Positions 14,395-23,966 of a DNA stretch of 29,541 bases are shown here, one piece after another. The notes beneath the pieces are model-generated. The model was not told where the DNA came from. It searched no databases and was given only the letters and a program-made list of their open reading frames with translations. Source of the DNA: Bacteroidota bacterium (lineage in GTDB: Bacteria; Bacteroidota; Bacteroidia; B-17B0; Aurantibacillaceae); the NCBI GenBank assembly GCA_005800865.1, contig SYEI01000364.1:1-29541 (forward strand), read 5' to 3'. How positions within the stretch are numbered: position 1 is the first letter of the stretch; the number at the start of each line of letters is the position of its first letter. A program made the translations under genes and the position numbers.

Positions 14395-14997
14395 ATGGAT
14401 CTATTCTCCGAAAATCAAATTACCAACTTATTACCTTACGACGGAACCGTATTTTATTACGGTACGGTAATGACGCAAGCAGAAGCTAATCATTATTTTA
14501 ATGAATTGTTTAATAGTATTGAATGGAAAAATGATGAAGCTATTGTTTTCGGGAAACATATTTTAACCAATCGTAAAGTAGCTTGGTATGGCGATAAGGA
14601 TTTTGATTATACCTATTCCAACACTACCAAAAAAGCCCTGCCTTGGACCAAAGAATTACTGGCGCTTAAACAACTGACAGAAGAAAAAACGGAAACTACT
14701 TACAATTCCTGCTTATTAAACTTATACCATGATGGTAATGAAGGCATGGCTTGGCATAGTGATAGCGAAAAAATGTTACAAAAAAATGGAGCTATTGCAT
14801 CGTTTACCTTTGGTGCCGAACGAAAATTTGCCTTTAAACATAAAGCTACAAAAGATGGTACTTCCCTAATTTTAGAACATGGTAGCTTACTTGTAATGAA
14901 AGACGAAACTCAAACTCATTGGCTGCATCGCCTGCCGCCAACAACAACTATTAAGCGTCCTCGCATCAATCTGACTTTTAGAACAATTATGGCATAA
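14395..14997 (+). CDS. alkB: AlkB-like 2-oxoglutarate/Fe(II) dioxygenase (DNA/RNA alkylation repair)
   Basis: A 200-residue cytosolic enzyme of the ALKBH2/3-like group. It removes methyl groups from N1-methyladenine and N3-methylcytosine by oxidation, using 2-oxoglutarate and O2. The metal triad is visible: His121 and Asp123 in MAWHSDSE, and His178 in THWLHRLPP. The 2-oxoglutarate arginines are Arg190 and Arg196 in the ending RPRINLTFR. The preceding NLYHDGNEG (109-117) is the usual lead-in to HxD, and GAERKFAFKHK matches the family. Length is normal. It is transcribed divergently from the DUF418 gene and followed by an interspersed-repeat-like hairpin. No Ada-like regulator is nearby. Confidence 0.92.
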   Translation: MDLFSENQITNLLPYDGTVFYYGTVMTQAEANHYFNELFNSIEWKNDEAIVFGKHILTNRKVAWYGDKDFDYTYSNTTKKALPWTKELLALKQLTEEKTETTYNSCLLNLYHDGNEGMAWHSDSEKMLQKNGAIASFTFGAERKFAFKHKATKDGTSLILEHGSLLVMKDETQTHWLHRLPPTTTIKRPRINLTFRTIMA

Positions 14998-15045
14998 ATT
15001 TAATGCCTCCCTCGAAGAGACAAAACCTATGATGTATACCCTTTA

Positions 15046-15082
15046 AGGACTGTCAGTTCGAGCATAGTCGAGAACTCGTCCT
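15046..15082. repeat. Interspersed palindromic repeat (GTCAGTTCGAG...TCGAGAACT type)
   Basis: An imperfect hairpin between alkB and the next gene: outer arms AGGAC/GTCCT and inner arms around AGTTCGA and TCGAGAACT. I recognise GTCAGTTCGAGnnnAGTCGAGAACT as a short repeat scattered between genes in many Bacteroidota genomes. No T run follows, so it is not a typical terminator. There is only one copy in this window. Confidence 0.6.
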
Positions 15083-15172
15083 CTAAAATTCTCGTTTCTA
15101 ATCACAAATTATATTACTAAATATTTCAGAGAAAACTACCATTTTTATACAGATTTCATTATATTCGTATCT

Positions 15173-18100
15173 GTGCTTAACGGAAACGATATACAACAAG
15201 ATGCAACTTTGAAAATTCAACAGTTAACTCATCAATCTATTGAGTTGTGTAGGAACAATCCCGTTGAAGGTATTAAACAAGCCGAAGAAATTATTGCGCT
15301 AGCCATCTCCATTCAATCTGATTTGGATATTGCCGTTGGCAAGGCTTGCAAGGGCTCTTGTTTAGTTTGGTTAGGGCATTACGACACTGCCTTACAAGCC
15401 TTATTTGAAGCGCTACCTCAACTTCAAGAAATAGGAAATAAAAAAATAGAAGCACATGCACGTTATCATGTATTTTGTAGCTACTACTTTTTAGCAGATT
15501 ATGATAACGCTCTAAAATATGCGCACGAAATGTTACACCGTGCTGCGCAAAACGAAGATTTACTATCTCAGGCAAATGCCTATAACGCTATAGGTACTAT
15601 TTGTTATACAACTGGCGAAAATCAAAAAGCATTAGATGCCCTTTTAAATGGCTTAACAATAGCTAATTCTTTAAATGACAAACATTTACTAGCACGTATT
15701 TTAGACGGTATTGGCACCGCACACTTTAACCTAAAGGATATTGAAAAATCAATTGAGTTTAAAAAGAAAGCTTTAGAGGTTTCTCGTTCCATTGGTTTAA
15801 AACAAATTGAATCGTATGCCATTGATGGCTTAGCAAAATTATATTTAGATGCAAACGATTTAAGTAATGCCGAAAAATATTTGCACGAGTGTTTAGCCAT
15901 ACGTCAGGAATTGGATTTTAAATCGGGTATTGCCGAAAGTAATTTTCAGTTAGGTGATTTGTATTTAAAAATGAATCGCTTAGATTATGCTTTATCACAT
16001 TTAAACAACGCATTAAAAATTGGAATAGAAACCAATACAAATGAAGTAGTTTACAAAACACATAAATCGCTTTACAAACTCTACGAAAAACAAAACAACA
16101 ACACTAAATTTATTGAACACTTTAAAAGTTATTATACATTAAAAGAAGAGTTTTTTAGTGAAAAAAATAAACAGAAACTAAAAGGTGTTGAAATGCAAGC
16201 CAGCATTTCGCAAATGGAAAAAGAAAAAGAATTGCTTAGCGAAAAAAACAAGCAATTAGAATCTCTTTCGAACGACTTAGTGATTTTAAGTGATTTAGGA
16301 AAAACCATAACCTCTTTACTTTCTATTGAAGCAGTTAACAAAACTGCTTACGACATTATCAATAATATGATGGATGCCCATGGTTTTGGGATTGGTATTG
16401 TATCTGATAATAAAACAATATTAAATTTCCCTGGCTACATAGAAAAGGATGTTGTACTTAGCTCTTCAGGCTACGACATAACTGATGAAAATAGATTAGC
16501 GAGCGTTTGTTTTAATAAAGAGTTAGAAATTGTAATCAATGATTATGAATTAGAGGCAGGTAAATTTATTCAGAAACGACTACAACCCGTTGTTGGAGAA
16601 TCTGTTCAATCTATCATTTATCTTCCACTAAAATTAGGTGAAAAAAAATTAGGCGTTTTAACCGTACAAAGTTTTAACAAAAATGCTTTTGACGATTACA
16701 AAGTTAACCTAGTAAAAAACTTAGCCGTGTATTGTGCTATTGCCATTGAAAATGCCACGCTATATAAAAAACTAGAGGAACGTGTAGAAGAACGCACAAA
16801 AGAACTTATTACAGCCCAAGAAACCACACGTATGCTAAGCGTGATTGGTAAAGAAATTATTTCAACAACCGACTTTGATTCGATTTTTCACACCTTGCAC
16901 CAAAAGGTAGGGCAGTTAATGAACGCCGATTGTTTTAGTGTGAGAGTGTATCAAAAAGATAGACATGAAATAGAATATAAATATTCGATGGAGAAAGGAA
17001 AATTAAAAACTCCTTTATCTGTATCGATGAACGATATCGATAATTATTCGGTATGGTGTGTGACTCATAATAAAGAAATTTTTATTAATGATAACCTCAA
17101 CGAATATCATAAATACACAAAAAAAATAGTAGTCCCTTCTGGGGAAATGCCAAATTCATTATTGTTTTGCCCTTTAACTATTGGTGATAAAGTAACAGGA
17201 GTTATCACCGTGCAGAGTTTTGAAAAGAATGCCTATTTGCCATTTCACATGGATGTATTAAAAACATTAGGCACCTACACGGCTATTGCGTTAGAAAATG
17301 CAAACCTTGTTGAAACACTTGAAGAAAAGGTAAACGAACGCACTTCTGAAGTTGTTGAACAAAAAGAACAACTCGAAAAAAGTTTTAGAAACAGTAAATT
17401 ATTAAGTGAAATTGGAAAAGAAATTTCTGCTACATTATCCGTTGATGAAATTATTTCTACTGTTTACACACAAATAAATACCTTGATGGATGCTACCATT
17501 TTTGGAATTGGTATTCATCGTCCCGAAAGCAACGATTTATATTTTTCTGGCTCTATGGAAAAAGGAGAAAAACTAAACTCGTTTGTGTTCGATTTAAAAG
17601 ATGAGAAAACAGCAACCGTATGTTTTTTACAATGTAAGGAGTTTGTAATTAATGATTGGGAAAACGAATACAAACAATACATTCAAAAAGCCTACAAGCC
17701 AGTAGCAGGAGAAGCTCCAGAATCGCTAATTTACATGCCTCTCCTTTCAAAAGGAAAAGCAATTGGCGTAATTACAGTTCAAAGTTTTGCTAAACATGTT
17801 TATAACGATCATCACTTAGATTTATTAAGAAGCTTATCAGTTTATGTTGGTGGCGCCATTGAAAATGCCAACTTATACAAAGGTTTAGAAGAAAGAGTAG
17901 TTGAAAGAACCAAAGAAGTAATGCTTCAAAAAGAACAAATTGAAAAATCGCACGAAAACACACGCTTACTTAGTAAAATTGGTCAACATATTATTTCAAA
18001 TATAAACTTTGATGCCATCTTTGGAGAACTGCATGAAAACATAAGTAAGCTAATGAATGCGGATTGTTTTGGCGTGCGAATCTATCACCCAAAATTAAAT

Positions 18101-19279
18101 CAAATTGAGTACCGTTACGAAATGGAAAATGGAGAATCCTTTGAACCAATTAGTGTTTCGATGGATAACGACGATAACTACTCTGTATGGTGCGTAAAAA
18201 ATAAAAAAGAAATTTTCATCAATGATAACCTCAACGAATACCATAAATACACAAAAAAAATAGTAGTGCCTACTGGCGATATGCCTAACTCTCTGTTATT
18301 TTGTCCGATGATGATTGGCGAACGTGTGGTTGGTGTAATTACTGTTCAAAGTTTTGAAAAAAACGCTTATGTGCCTTTGCATATGGATGTTTTAAAAACC
18401 TTAGGTACATACACAGCTATTGCTTTAGAAAACGCGAACTTAGTTGAAAACCTAGAGGAGAAGGTAGAAGAACGAACTAAAGAGGTTGTAAAACAAAAAG
18501 AAATTATTGAAGAAACCAATAAGCATATTACTGATAGTATTAAATATGCTAAGCGAATTCAGGAAGCATTTTTACCTACCGAAAGTATGGTGAATGCGTT
18601 TTTAAAAAGTGCTTTTGTATTATACAAACCAAAAGATATTGTGAGTGGCGATTTTTATTGGATTGAGAAAAAAGACAATAAAGTGCTTTTTGCAGTAGTT
18701 GATTGTACTGGACATGGCGTGCCTGGTGCCTTTATGAGTATTATTGGATTTAATGCTATAAATCAAATTGTAAACGAATACAACTACACTAAGCCATCTG
18801 AAATTTTAACGCAATTAAATAAAAGTATCAGTACAACCCTAAGTCAAAAAGTTGAAGACTCTAAAATACGCGATGGTATGGATGTGGCTTTATGTTCATT
18901 AGACTTAGATAATTTGACCTTAGAATTTTCTGGGGCATTTAGTCCTTTATTTATTTTACGTGATGGCGAAGTTTTAAAAACAAAAGGCGACAAACATCCT
19001 ATTGGAAATTTTGTGGGCGCCGAAGATTTTGAATTTACGAATCACGAAATACAATTAATGCAAGGCGATAAATTGTATATTTTCTCTGATGGCTTTGTGG
19101 ATCAGTTTGGGGGCGCTGGCGGTAAAAAATTAAAGTATAATGCTTTCCGTAATTTGTTAACTGAGAATCATCAAAAAACAATGCTCGATCAAAAAACTGC
19201 CATTAACGATTTTTTTGAAACATGGCGTGCAGGCTACGAGCAAATTGATGATGTGTGTATGATTGGAGTTTCCATTTAA
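15173..19279 (+). CDS. TPR, four GAF domains and SpoIIE/PP2C phosphatase signalling protein
   Basis: A cytosolic signalling protein of 1368 residues starting at a GTG; no ATG stands near the start of the homologous region. About 1-350 holds TPR repeats (SQANAYNAIGTICYTTGENQ is one). Next come four GAF sensor domains at about 365-520, 553-705, 743-895 and 932-1090, joined by coiled-coil linkers of the form LEERVEERTKE. The C-terminal region (about 1110-1368) is a PP2C-like SpoIIE phosphatase: DSIKYAKRIQEAFLPT, VSGDFYWIEK, VVDCTGHGVPGAFMS, RDGMDVALC, FSDGFVDQFGG. The metal-binding aspartates are present. GAF 1 and 3 resemble each other, as do GAF 2 and 4, so the array arose by duplicating a two-domain unit. 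It probably dephosphorylates an anti-sigma-factor antagonist or similar protein in response to small ligands; no such partner is encoded here. Confidence 0.9.
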   Translation: MLNGNDIQQDATLKIQQLTHQSIELCRNNPVEGIKQAEEIIALAISIQSDLDIAVGKACKGSCLVWLGHYDTALQALFEALPQLQEIGNKKIEAHARYHVFCSYYFLADYDNALKYAHEMLHRAAQNEDLLSQANAYNAIGTICYTTGENQKALDALLNGLTIANSLNDKHLLARILDGIGTAHFNLKDIEKSIEFKKKALEVSRSIGLKQIESYAIDGLAKLYLDANDLSNAEKYLHECLAIRQELDFKSGIAESNFQLGDLYLKMNRLDYALSHLNNALKIGIETNTNEVVYKTHKSLYKLYEKQNNNTKFIEHFKSYYTLKEEFFSEKNKQKLKGVEMQASISQMEKEKELLSEKNKQLESLSNDLVILSDLGKTITSLLSIEAVNKTAYDIINNMMDAHGFGIGIVSDNKTILNFPGYIEKDVVLSSSGYDITDENRLASVCFNKELEIVINDYELEAGKFIQKRLQPVVGESVQSIIYLPLKLGEKKLGVLTVQSFNKNAFDDYKVNLVKNLAVYCAIAIENATLYKKLEERVEERTKELITAQETTRMLSVIGKEIISTTDFDSIFHTLHQKVGQLMNADCFSVRVYQKDRHEIEYKYSMEKGKLKTPLSVSMNDIDNYSVWCVTHNKEIFINDNLNEYHKYTKKIVVPSGEMPNSLLFCPLTIGDKVTGVITVQSFEKNAYLPFHMDVLKTLGTYTAIALENANLVETLEEKVNERTSEVVEQKEQLEKSFRNSKLLSEIGKEISATLSVDEIISTVYTQINTLMDATIFGIGIHRPESNDLYFSGSMEKGEKLNSFVFDLKDEKTATVCFLQCKEFVINDWENEYKQYIQKAYKPVAGEAPESLIYMPLLSKGKAIGVITVQSFAKHVYNDHHLDLLRSLSVYVGGAIENANLYKGLEERVVERTKEVMLQKEQIEKSHENTRLLSKIGQHIISNINFDAIFGELHENISKLMNADCFGVRIYHPKLNQIEYRYEMENGESFEPISVSMDNDDNYSVWCVKNKKEIFINDNLNEYHKYTKKIVVPTGDMPNSLLFCPMMIGERVVGVITVQSFEKNAYVPLHMDVLKTLGTYTAIALENANLVENLEEKVEERTKEVVKQKEIIEETNKHITDSIKYAKRIQEAFLPTESMVNAFLKSAFVLYKPKDIVSGDFYWIEKKDNKVLFAVVDCTGHGVPGAFMSIIGFNAINQIVNEYNYTKPSEILTQLNKSISTTLSQKVEDSKIRDGMDVALCSLDLDNLTLEFSGAFSPLFILRDGEVLKTKGDKHPIGNFVGAEDFEFTNHEIQLMQGDKLYIFSDGFVDQFGGAGGKKLKYNAFRNLLTENHQKTMLDQKTAINDFFETWRAGYEQIDDVCMIGVSI

Positions 19280-19468
19280 ACCGCATCATTAATTTAGACA
19301 TAGACTTACCTGCATTTATAACCGGGTACTTGTGTTTTGTTCTGGAAATATTTAAAATTTAATGTTTCTATATGATTAAATTTTCGTTCCTTGTAAACAT
19401 TATTGCTTTCCATCTGTCCTTTATTGTGTCCCTATTAAAAACTGCTCTCTAAATTACATCCAAGATTT

Positions 19469-21058
19469 TTGAAAAATTTATACACTTCTGACTTAACTAA
19501 ATCAACCTATGATGCAATTATAATTGGATCAGGCGTAGGTGGATTAACTACAGCGGTGTGTTTAGCAAAGTCAGGTAAAAAAGTATTAGTCCTCGAAAAG
19601 CATTATGCCATTGGTGGTTTTACACACACCTTTAAACGTAAAAAATTTGAATGGGATGTTGGTGCACATTATATTGGTCAAGTAAATAATCCAACCTCAC
19701 TCATTCGTAAAGCCTTTGATTATATTACCAATAGCAAATTGCAGTGGGAAGATATGGGCGATATTTATGACCAAGCCATTATCGAAGGTGAGACATACAA
19801 CTTTAAAAAAGGGTTGCAAAATCAAATCAATCAAATGATTGCGTATTTTCCTAATGATGAAAAAGCCATTAGAGAATACTACGCTCTAGTAAATAAAGTA
19901 AGCGGACACGCCTCTGTATTTTTTTCAGAAAAATCAATGCCTAACTGGTTAAGTAAATTAATTGGACATCAGCTGCGGAAAAACTTTTTAAAATATTCAA
20001 AACAAACCACTCACGAAGTATTAAGTAGCTTAACAAAAAACGAAAAACTAATTTCGGTGTTATGTGCTCAATGTGGTAATTATGGCTTAACTCCTAAGCA
20101 AAGTAGTTTTGGTGTTCATGCTTTGGTTGTTACTCATTACATCGAAGGGGCAGCTTATCCAGTTGGCGGGGCAGCAAACATCCATAAAAGTATGGAAGAC
20201 GTGATTGAAAAACATGGCGGCATGATTGCTATTAAAGCTGATGTTAAGCATATTATTATTAAAGACAATACGGCCATTGGCGTTCTCATGCAAAATGGCG
20301 ATATGTTATATGCTAAAAATATCATCAGCAATGCCGGCGCTCATAATACATTCAATAAATTAATCTTACCAGAATTACAAAAAGCAGAAAATACGATAGC
20401 GTTAAATAAAGTGATGCCTTCGGTGTCACATGTTTGTATTTATGTTGGTTTAAATGCCAGCGACGAAGAACTAAATTTGCCAAAATATAATATTTGGCTC
20501 TATGAAAACTATAAGTTTGATGAAACGAGAGAACTGCATTTAAAAACCAAAGACAGTATATCGCCTGTATTTTATATTTCATTTCCTTCGGCAAAAGATA
20601 GCGAATGGCCAAAAAAACACCCGGGCACTGCTGCAATTCAAGTATTGGGTTCCTACCCTTTTAATTGGATGCAAGAATGGGAACACATGAGGTGGCAAAA
20701 ACGTGGTGTTGATTACGAGGCTGTTAAAGAAGAGTTGAAAAACGTTTTTCTAGAAAAACTATACAAAACCTTACCACAAATAAAAGGTAAAGTTGAAATT
20801 TGCGAACTCTCCACTCCCCTATCAACAAAGCATTTTAGCAATTATGATAAGGGAGAAATTTATGGGCTAGAACATACCCCTGAACGATTTGAACTAAAAC
20901 AATTACGCCCTAAAACAAACTACAAAAATCTGTATCTAACTGGGCAAGATATTATCGCCGTGGGAGTTTGCTCGGCTATGTTTGCTGGCATTATAACGTC
21001 CATTAATATATTAAACCGCAATGTTTTGTGGCGAATCGCTCGTTATAAGGCAAATTAA
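19469..21058 (+). CDS. RetSat/CrtI-like FAD-dependent oxidoreductase (carotenoid or retinol saturase type)
   Basis: A 529-residue flavoprotein of the phytoene desaturase/carotene isomerase/all-trans-retinol 13,14-reductase group. The N-terminal dinucleotide fold reads DAIIIGSGVGGLTTAVCLA, with the FAD-ribose Glu43 in LVLEKHYAIGG. Next come FEWDVGAHYIGQ and the family segment AAYPVGGAANIHKSMEDVIEKHGG. The C-terminal FAD motif is LYLTGQDIIAVGVCSAMFAG. The fold matches CrtI but the overall pattern looks closer to RetSat. A carotenoid-type polyene substrate is an inference; no other carotenoid genes are nearby. The start is a TTG: an in-frame stop lies at 19436 and no ATG or GTG follows before the FAD fold. 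The gene stands alone, with 189 bases upstream and 176 downstream. Confidence 0.85.
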   Translation: MKNLYTSDLTKSTYDAIIIGSGVGGLTTAVCLAKSGKKVLVLEKHYAIGGFTHTFKRKKFEWDVGAHYIGQVNNPTSLIRKAFDYITNSKLQWEDMGDIYDQAIIEGETYNFKKGLQNQINQMIAYFPNDEKAIREYYALVNKVSGHASVFFSEKSMPNWLSKLIGHQLRKNFLKYSKQTTHEVLSSLTKNEKLISVLCAQCGNYGLTPKQSSFGVHALVVTHYIEGAAYPVGGAANIHKSMEDVIEKHGGMIAIKADVKHIIIKDNTAIGVLMQNGDMLYAKNIISNAGAHNTFNKLILPELQKAENTIALNKVMPSVSHVCIYVGLNASDEELNLPKYNIWLYENYKFDETRELHLKTKDSISPVFYISFPSAKDSEWPKKHPGTAAIQVLGSYPFNWMQEWEHMRWQKRGVDYEAVKEELKNVFLEKLYKTLPQIKGKVEICELSTPLSTKHFSNYDKGEIYGLEHTPERFELKQLRPKTNYKNLYLTGQDIIAVGVCSAMFAGIITSINILNRNVLWRIARYKAN

Positions 21059-21175
21059 TTCTCAACACTTGCAGTTTTCAAATTTAGAACTATTCCAAAT
21101 AAGGTAATTTTGGTCTATTTGTAAACCTAATTGGGCTTAATCTTGTTATTTAGTTAATAAAAGCATGAAATAATA

Positions 21176-21206
21176 TTGGATTAAATGCTTCACAATTATA
21201 CATTTG
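21176..21206 (+). promoter_or_regulatory. Promoter of the sdhCAB operon (TTG-N20-TACATTTG)
   Basis: TTG at 21176-21178 and an exact TACATTTG at 21199-21206, 20 bases apart, the best Bacteroidota housekeeping promoter in the window. The predicted start is near 21210, with a leader of about 25 bases to the sdhC ATG. Confidence 0.75.
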
Positions 21207-21234
21207 CCAAGTAAAAACTAAACACATTTCTCTT

Positions 21235-21909
21235 ATGAGCAAAGGATTCTTAAAATCTTCCATCGGAAAAAAAGTAGTTATGGGCCTTACAGGTTTATTT
21301 CTTATTTCTTTCTTAGTAGTACACTGCTTTATTAACTGCCTTATCTTTTTTAATGATGGCGGTTTAACGTTTAACATTGGGGCCGATTTTATGGCTCACA
21401 ACTGGTTAATTAGAGCAGGCGAAATCGTATTATTTGCAGGCTTAATCTTGCATATTGTACAAGCTTTAATCTTAACGTTAGAAAACAAAAAAGCTCGTCC
21501 TGTTGGATACGCAAAAATTGATGGTGCCGCTAACTCATCTTGGTACAGCCGTTCAATGGGTTTGTTAGGAACATTATTATTAATGTTTTTAATCATTCAC
21601 TTAGTTCATTTTTGGGTTAAATCGCGTTTCACTGGCTTACCAGGGCACGATGCAAACGGAAACGAAAACTTATACGCTGTGATGCAAGAAACATTTAAAA
21701 TGTCTTGGGTAGTTGTATTGTATGCTTTGTCAATGATTTCGCTAGCATACCATTTATTACATGGTTTCCAATCAGCATTCCAAACATTAGGATTAAATCA
21801 CAAAACCTATACACCAATCATTAAAAAAACGGGTATAGCGTTTGCAATCCTTGTCCCTTTTATTTTCGCATTAATGCCAATACTAATGTTCTTAGGCGTT
21901 ATTAAATAA
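21235..21909 (+). CDS. sdhC: Succinate dehydrogenase/fumarate reductase cytochrome b subunit
   Basis: A 224-residue inner membrane subunit of the single-subunit b558 type, with five predicted helices (about 15-35, 60-82, 105-128, 150-172, 195-220). It anchors the SdhAB pair and passes electrons between the menaquinone pool and the FeS chain through haem b. Candidate haem ligands are histidines in the helices, for example in VVHCFIN, ILHIVQ, IIHLVH and YHLLHGFQ. It is the first gene of sdhCAB and follows a strong promoter. This arrangement, without sdhD, is normal for Bacteroidota. The direction in vivo (succinate oxidation or fumarate reduction) cannot be told from sequence. Confidence 0.95.
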   Translation: MSKGFLKSSIGKKVVMGLTGLFLISFLVVHCFINCLIFFNDGGLTFNIGADFMAHNWLIRAGEIVLFAGLILHIVQALILTLENKKARPVGYAKIDGAANSSWYSRSMGLLGTLLLMFLIIHLVHFWVKSRFTGLPGHDANGNENLYAVMQETFKMSWVVVLYALSMISLAYHLLHGFQSAFQTLGLNHKTYTPIIKKTGIAFAILVPFIFALMPILMFLGVIK

Positions 21910-21945
21910 TTAAAAAATTCAATCTTACATTCTTAATTTTTCGAT

Positions 21946-23958
21946 ATGAGTAAATTAGATTCAAAAATTCCTGAAGGAGCGATAGACCAAAAATGGTCGA
22001 AATACCGCTCTACAGTTCATTTAGTAAACCCAGCTAACAAACGTAGTTTAGAAGTATTAGTTGTTGGTTCTGGTTTAGCTGGTGCATCAGCAGCATCTTC
22101 TTTAGCAGAAATGGGATATAAAGTAAAAGTATTTTGTTTTCAAGATTCACCTCGTCGTGCTCACTCTATTGCAGCGCAAGGTGGTATCAACGCAGCAAAA
22201 AATTACCAAAATGATGGTGACTCAACTTACCGTTTATTTTACGATACAATTAAAGGAGGTGATTATAGAGCACGTGAAGCAAACGTTCACCGTTTAGCAG
22301 AAGTGTCTTCAAATATCATTGACCAATGTGTGGCTCAAGGTGTTCCTTTAGCTCGCGAATACGGCGGCTTATTAAGTAACCGTTCGTTTGGTGGTACTCA
22401 AGTACAACGTACATTTTATGCAGCTGGACAAACTGGTCAACAATTATTATTAGGTGCTTACTCAGCTTTACAACGCCAAGTTGGTATGGGTGCAGTTGAA
22501 TTATGCGCTCGTCACGAAATGTTAGATGTAGTAACTATTGATGGCATTACTCGTGGTATCATTGCTCGTAATTTAATTACTGGCGAAATGGAAAAACATT
22601 TTGGTCATGCGGTGTTATTATGTACAGGTGGTTACGGAAACGTTTTCTACTTATCTACTAACGCAATGGGAAGTAACGTTACAGCTGCATGGAAAGCTCA
22701 CAAAAAAGGAGCATTCTTTGGTAATCCTTGTTACACACAAATTCACCCAACGTGTATTCCAGTTTCTGGTGATCACCAATCTAAATTAACCTTAATGTCT
22801 GAATCGTTACGTAACGATGGACGTATTTGGGTTCCAAAAAAGAAAGATGACAACCGTAAACCAACAGATATTCCTGAAGAAGAAAGAGATTATTATTTAG
22901 AGCGTCGTTACCCTGCATTTGGTAACTTAGTACCTCGTGACGTTGCTTCTCGTGGAGCTAAAGAGCGTTGTGATGCTGGTTACGGTGTTGGTAATTCTAA
23001 AATGGCGGTGTATTTAGATTTCGCATTTAATACAGCACGTTACGGAAGAACAGAAGCTACTAAACGTAATATTCAGAACCCTAGTCATGAAGAAATCATG
23101 CGCTTAGGTAAAGAAGTTGTAAAAGAAAAATATGGTAACTTGTTTGATATGTATCAACAAATTACTGGCGAAAATCCTTATGAAGTGCCAATGCGTATTT
23201 ATCCAGCGGTTCACTACACAATGGGTGGCTTATGGGTAGATTATAACTTAATGACAACTGTAAAAGGTTTATACGCATTAGGTGAGGCTAACTTCTCTGA
23301 CCACGGAGCTAACCGTTTAGGTGCTTCTGCATTAATGCAAGGTTTAGCAGATGGTTATTTCGTAATCCCTTATACATTAGGTGTGTATTTATCTGAAGAG
23401 GTTTCTCGTATGAGTGCTGAAAAAGATAAAGCAGATTCTATTGATAAATTAAAAACTAAACATCCTGCATTTGATGCTGCTTTAAAAGAGCAAACAGACT
23501 TAATCAATAAATTCTTAAACATTAAAGGAACTAAATCAGTAGAAAGTTTCCACAAACGTTTAGGATTGATTATGTGGAATAAATGTGGTATGGCTCGTAA
23601 TAAACAAGGCTTAACAGAAGCTATTGCTGAGATACAAGCATTACGCAAAGAATTTTGGAGTGATGTGCGTGTATTAGGAAGTGCAGATGAGTTCAATCCA
23701 GATTTAGAAAAAGCAGGTCGCGTAGCTGACTTTATTGAGTTAGGAGAATTAATGTGTAAAGATGCTTTACACCGCGAAGAAAGCTGTGGAGGTCACTTCC
23801 GTGAAGAACACCAAACTGAAGATGGTGAAGCTAAACGTGATGACGTGAACTTTGCTTATGTTGCTGCATGGGAATACAAAGGTGTTAGCGAATGGGAATT
23901 AAACAAAGAAGAATTGAAATACGAGAATATTAAAATCGCACAACGATCATATAAATAA
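21946..23958 (+). CDS. sdhA: Succinate dehydrogenase/fumarate reductase flavoprotein subunit
   Basis: A 670-residue catalytic subunit on the cytosolic face of the membrane. It interconverts succinate and fumarate using covalent FAD. The FAD fold is LVVGSGLAGASAA (Gly41-Gly46 core), and the flavin-linking His is His73 in RRAHSIAAQGGINAA. Substrate residues lie in TQIHPTCIP and in the Arg of NLVPRDVASR. The C-terminal FAD contact is LYALGEANFSDHGANRLGASAL. The length fits the B. subtilis/Wolinella-type enzyme that pairs with a five-helix SdhC. The start is 36 bases after the sdhC stop and the next gene begins 8 bases after its end, so the three are one operon. Confidence 0.97.
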   Translation: MSKLDSKIPEGAIDQKWSKYRSTVHLVNPANKRSLEVLVVGSGLAGASAASSLAEMGYKVKVFCFQDSPRRAHSIAAQGGINAAKNYQNDGDSTYRLFYDTIKGGDYRAREANVHRLAEVSSNIIDQCVAQGVPLAREYGGLLSNRSFGGTQVQRTFYAAGQTGQQLLLGAYSALQRQVGMGAVELCARHEMLDVVTIDGITRGIIARNLITGEMEKHFGHAVLLCTGGYGNVFYLSTNAMGSNVTAAWKAHKKGAFFGNPCYTQIHPTCIPVSGDHQSKLTLMSESLRNDGRIWVPKKKDDNRKPTDIPEEERDYYLERRYPAFGNLVPRDVASRGAKERCDAGYGVGNSKMAVYLDFAFNTARYGRTEATKRNIQNPSHEEIMRLGKEVVKEKYGNLFDMYQQITGENPYEVPMRIYPAVHYTMGGLWVDYNLMTTVKGLYALGEANFSDHGANRLGASALMQGLADGYFVIPYTLGVYLSEEVSRMSAEKDKADSIDKLKTKHPAFDAALKEQTDLINKFLNIKGTKSVESFHKRLGLIMWNKCGMARNKQGLTEAIAEIQALRKEFWSDVRVLGSADEFNPDLEKAGRVADFIELGELMCKDALHREESCGGHFREEHQTEDGEAKRDDVNFAYVAAWEYKGVSEWELNKEELKYENIKIAQRSYK

Positions 23959-23966
23959 TAGAAACT

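Noticed and set aside
15046..15082. Terminator for alkB
   Set aside because: The hairpin has no T run on either side and looks like an interspersed repeat instead.
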